From an uncultured Eubacteriales bacterium (GTDB lineage: Bacteria; Bacillota; Clostridia; Christensenellales; CAG-138): 7,753 nucleotides of DNA. The first letter of the stretch is position 1, and each line of letters begins with the position of its first letter. The notes beneath the pieces are model-generated. The model was not told where the DNA came from and searched no databases. It saw only the letters and a list, made by a program, of their open reading frames with translations. The stretch is taken from NCBI GenBank assembly GCA_900542615.1, contig UQOG01000095.1, positions 1 to 7,753 on the forward strand, written 5' to 3'. Shown here in pieces: positions 5,761 to 7,753 of the stretch. Position numbers and translations under genes: made by a program.

Positions 5761-6918
5761 TTAGGAAGTTGTGAAATCCACCTGTACCTGGGTCCCCAGC
5801 TCCACCTGGGAAGCGAAGGAAATGCGGGCCCTGTGCAGGGCGGCGATCCGATGGCACAGGGCCAGGCCCATGCCCTTGTTGCCCGTCATGCTGCCCCGTC
5901 TGGGAGGCGTCCTGGCCATGGCCAGGGTCGCTTCATCCATGCCGCAGCCATTGTCCGTCACCGTGAGGCAGCCTTCCCGAAAGGAAAGCTCCACCTGGGT
6001 GGCGCCGGCTTCCAGGGCGTTTTTCACCAGGTTATTGACCAGGCTTTGCAGCAGCGCCCCGTCCCCCTGTATTTCCCCATCGGTGGGTAGATAGCTTACC
6101 CGGGGAAAAGCCTTGGCCGCCCCTGCGAATAGCGCCGCCACCGGCACCTGCTCCACCCGCACGCTGCCCTCCCGCAGGTTGCCCAATAGGAGCAGCCGCT
6201 CCGCCAGGTCGGTCAGCCGGCGGCTCTCCTGCACGATAAATTCCGCCGCCTCCTGCCGCTCCACTTCCGAAGCGTTGGCCAGCTGCAAATATTCCCCATA
6301 GCCGCACACGGCGGTCAGGCTGGTCCGCAGCTCGTGGGCCAGCTGATCCATGGGCCGGTACAGGGCCCTAAGGGCCCAATACAGACCCAGGGCCACCGCA
6401 GCCGCCACCGCCGCGCCCCCTGCCAGCAGCGCCGCGGACAGCCGCCGCTGCTCCCGCACCACCTGGGTCACATCCCGGTGATACACCAGGCGCATCTGCT
6501 CCGCCCCAGGCAGCGTCCCGTCGATGCGCAGCATATAGCGCGCCCCTTCCCGCTCCATGACAGCCACCCGGCCCTCGATCCGGGGCCGCACCGCCGCCCC
6601 CGCCAACAGCATCCCGTTTTCCGTGACGCTCAGGTCCACGCCCAGCCGGTGATAATTGGCCACCAGAGCCTGGGCCAGGGCCATATGGGCCGGCAGGTCC
6701 TCCTCCTGGCGTTCCTGTAGGGTGGCCACATCCAACGCCAGGGAGCGAGCCGCCAGATCATGGATGTGAAGGGCGGCTGCCCTTTCGTTTTCCATGGCCT
6801 GATCCAAGGCCCCCTTGCCGATCAAAAACAAGCACAGGTAAAAGGCCGCCACAAACAGGGCCAGGCTGAACACATAGTTCTTTTCCCACAGCTTGAGCCC
6901 CAGCCTATTCCCCTTCAT
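5761..6918 (-). CDS. Membrane sensor histidine kinase
   Basis: A 385-residue two-component sensor kinase that autophosphorylates on His and passes phosphate to the adjacent regulator. TM1 is about residues 14-34 and TM2 about 160-183, framing an extracytoplasmic sensor region of about 125 residues with no recognised fold. The H-box is AHELRTSLT with phospho-acceptor H195. The N-box is NNLVKNALEAG (N296, N300), G1 is DNGCGM (323-328) and G2 is GNKGMGLAL (346-354). Oddities: the usual HELRTP proline is Ser, no full HAMP linker fits between TM2 and the H-box (about 12 residues), and no F-box is evident in a short ATP lid. The start has GGAGG 6 nt upstream and overlaps the regulator's 3' end by 14 nt, so the pair is translationally coupled. 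The signal sensed is unknown. Confidence 0.92.
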   Translation of the reverse strand: MKGNRLGLKLWEKNYVFSLALFVAAFYLCLFLIGKGALDQAMENERAAALHIHDLAARSLALDVATLQERQEEDLPAHMALAQALVANYHRLGVDLSVTENGMLLAGAAVRPRIEGRVAVMEREGARYMLRIDGTLPGAEQMRLVYHRDVTQVVREQRRLSAALLAGGAAVAAAVALGLYWALRALYRPMDQLAHELRTSLTAVCGYGEYLQLANASEVERQEAAEFIVQESRRLTDLAERLLLLGNLREGSVRVEQVPVAALFAGAAKAFPRVSYLPTDGEIQGDGALLQSLVNNLVKNALEAGATQVELSFREGCLTVTDNGCGMDEATLAMARTPPRRGSMTGNKGMGLALCHRIAALHRARISFASQVELGTQVQVDFTTS

Positions 6919-7573
6919 CCCGTACCTCCAACCGGTAACCTACCTTGTACACGGTCTTGATCCGCTTCTCCAGCCCCAGCTTTTGCCGGAGCCGGCTCAC
7001 ATGCACGTCCACCGTGCGAATATCCCCATAAAACCCATTCACATTCCAGGCCTTATCCAATATCTTCTCCCTGGACAGGGCTAGGTTCCGGTTGATGGCC
7101 AACGCCTCCAGCAGGGCGTATTCCTGGGGCGTCAATTCCACCGGCTCCCCGCCCCGGGTCACGGTCTTGGCGTCAAAATCAATGGCCACGTCGTCCACCC
7201 GGAATACCCCCTGGCCCGTCTTCATGGTGCGCCGAAGCACCGCCTGTACCCGGGCTACCAGCTCCAACGTCTCAAAGGGCTTTACGATATAATCGTCCGC
7301 CCCCAGGTGCAAACCCCGCAGCTTGTCCCCCAGGCTCCCCTTGGCGGTCAGGCAGATCACCGGCGTTTCCCGCTCCTGCTCCAGCAGGTCAAACCCACTA
7401 TCTTTGCCCAGCATGATGTCCAACAGCATCAGGTCGAACCGCTCCCGCTCCAACAGCGCCCGGGCCGCAGGAAGGCTATCCGCCCCCTGGGGCTGATGCC
7501 CCACCAGCCGCAGGTTGCGAAGCAGCAATTCCCGTATCGCGCCCTCGTCTTCCACCACCAGGATCTTGGCCAT
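6905..7573 (-). CDS. OmpR/PhoB-family response regulator
   Basis: A 222-residue two-domain DNA-binding response regulator. The receiver domain (about 1-115) has the acidic pocket E8-D9, phospho-acceptor D52 (LLDIMLG), the conserved T76 of LTAKGS and invariant K99 (VKPF). The C-terminal winged helix (about 125-220) shows the typical LTPQEYALLEAL, SREKILDKAW, VDVHVSRLRQKLG and TVYKVGYRL segments. An alternative GTG two codons upstream (7579) is only 1-2 nt from the AAGGGGG site, whereas the ATG at 7573 is 7 nt away and gives the family-like start MAKILVVEDE. It heads the TCS operon and probably controls the co-transcribed envelope gene or its own promoter. A TAACA direct repeat with 11-bp periodicity lies 36 bp upstream of the start. 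Confidence 0.95.
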   Translation of the reverse strand: MAKILVVEDEGAIRELLLRNLRLVGHQPQGADSLPAARALLERERFDLMLLDIMLGKDSGFDLLEQERETPVICLTAKGSLGDKLRGLHLGADDYIVKPFETLELVARVQAVLRRTMKTGQGVFRVDDVAIDFDAKTVTRGGEPVELTPQEYALLEALAINRNLALSREKILDKAWNVNGFYGDIRTVDVHVSRLRQKLGLEKRIKTVYKVGYRLEVRDEGE

Positions 7574-7580
7574 GCCCACA

Positions 7581-7587
7581 CCCCCTT
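7581..7587 (-). promoter_or_regulatory. Ribosome binding site fixing the response regulator start
   Basis: AAGGGGG on the minus strand lies 7 nt before the ATG at 7573 and almost touches the in-frame GTG at 7579, so the ATG is preferred. Confidence 0.6.
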
Positions 7588-7608
7588 TTGTTTAGCATAC
7601 CATAGAAA

Positions 7609-7624
7609 TGTTAGCAACCTGTTA
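7609..7624 (-). promoter_or_regulatory. Candidate response-regulator box (11-bp direct repeat)
   Basis: TAACA occurs twice on the minus strand (7624-7620 and 7613-7609), with starts exactly 11 bp apart. This is the half-site periodicity used by PhoB/OmpR-type regulators. It lies just upstream of the regulator gene, so autoregulation is plausible. Only five bases repeat exactly, and no clear -35/-10 pair could be fixed beside it. Confidence 0.3.
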
Positions 7625-7696
7625 CAGCCCGGTCTTTTCTTTTTGCTTTTTCCTTCCACCCGGCAGGGCCGCGGAACGGCGCGGGGGGGCGGCGGC

Positions 7697-7726
7697 GTTT
7701 TGCGGGGGCTACAGCCCCCGCAAAAC
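7697..7726. repeat. Perfect 14-bp-arm palindrome in GC-rich intergenic DNA
   Basis: GTTTTGCGGGGGCT (7697-7710) and AGCCCCCGCAAAAC (7713-7726) are perfect inverted arms around AC. On both strands the T run comes before and the A run after the hairpin. That is the reverse of an intrinsic terminator, so it is unlikely to be one. It resembles a REP-like intergenic palindrome. Confidence 0.65.
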
Positions 7727-7738
7727 CAACGCAGGGCC

Positions 7739-7753
7739 GGGGCCTATGGCCCC
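7739..7753. repeat. Short palindrome at the window edge
   Basis: GGGGCC (7739-7744) and GGCCCC (7748-7753) are perfect inverted arms around TAT. The arms may continue beyond the window. With the neighbouring 14-bp-arm palindrome, this makes the region upstream of the response regulator a cluster of GC-rich inverted repeats. Confidence 0.45.

Noticed and set aside
4468..6090. A long open frame of 540 codons on the plus strand
   Set aside because: It runs antisense across two well-supported genes (the NlpC/P60-like protein and the kinase). It encodes a low-complexity His/Gly/Leu/Pro-rich product typical of shadow frames in GC-rich DNA and shows no family motifs.
7697..7726. Reading the 14-bp-arm palindrome as a bidirectional terminator
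   Set aside because: The A and T runs have the wrong polarity on both strands: T before and A after the hairpin.

Overview
The window is GC-rich. All seven protein-coding genes lie on the minus strand, so transcription runs from high to low coordinates. Strong AAGGAGG-type ribosome binding sites, TTGNNN/TANNNT promoters with extended -10 (TGN) elements, and the gene families present suggest a high-GC Clostridia member, possibly a gut Oscillospiraceae relative. The taxonomic placement is inference; no marker gene is present.

Three transcription units can be read. (1) 7573 to 3949 is a two-component system: an OmpR/PhoB-type response regulator overlaps a membrane histidine kinase by 14 nt, followed after 66 nt by a large membrane-anchored exported protein. 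That third protein has a PepSY-like region and two tandem NlpC/P60-like folds that have lost the catalytic Cys and His. It is probably an envelope protein linked to the TCS as target or accessory factor. (2) 3918 to 3185 is a monocistronic mntP (manganese efflux) unit. It has its own well-formed promoter, a short leader made almost entirely of two back-to-back hairpins, and an intrinsic terminator. (3) 3121 to 42 is a four-gene sugar operon with a clear promoter and terminator: a PfkB (fructokinase-like) kinase, a ribulose-phosphate 3-epimerase-family enzyme (coupled by an ATGA overlap), an HxlB-type 6-phospho-3-hexuloisomerase, and a D-lyxose ketol-isomerase. Together they can isomerise, phosphorylate, epimerise and re-isomerise a ketose towards fructose-6-P or ribulose/xylulose-5-P. 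No transporter, regulator or hexulose-6-phosphate synthase lies in the window, and the true substrate is unknown.

The two window edges hold GC-rich intergenic sequence. A 14-bp-arm palindrome lies at 7697-7726. A diverged segment beginning CCG-C7-G occurs at both ends in inverted orientation, suggesting a dispersed intergenic repeat family. There are no tRNA or rRNA genes, CRISPR arrays or insertion sequences, and no gene-free stretch longer than about 200 bases.
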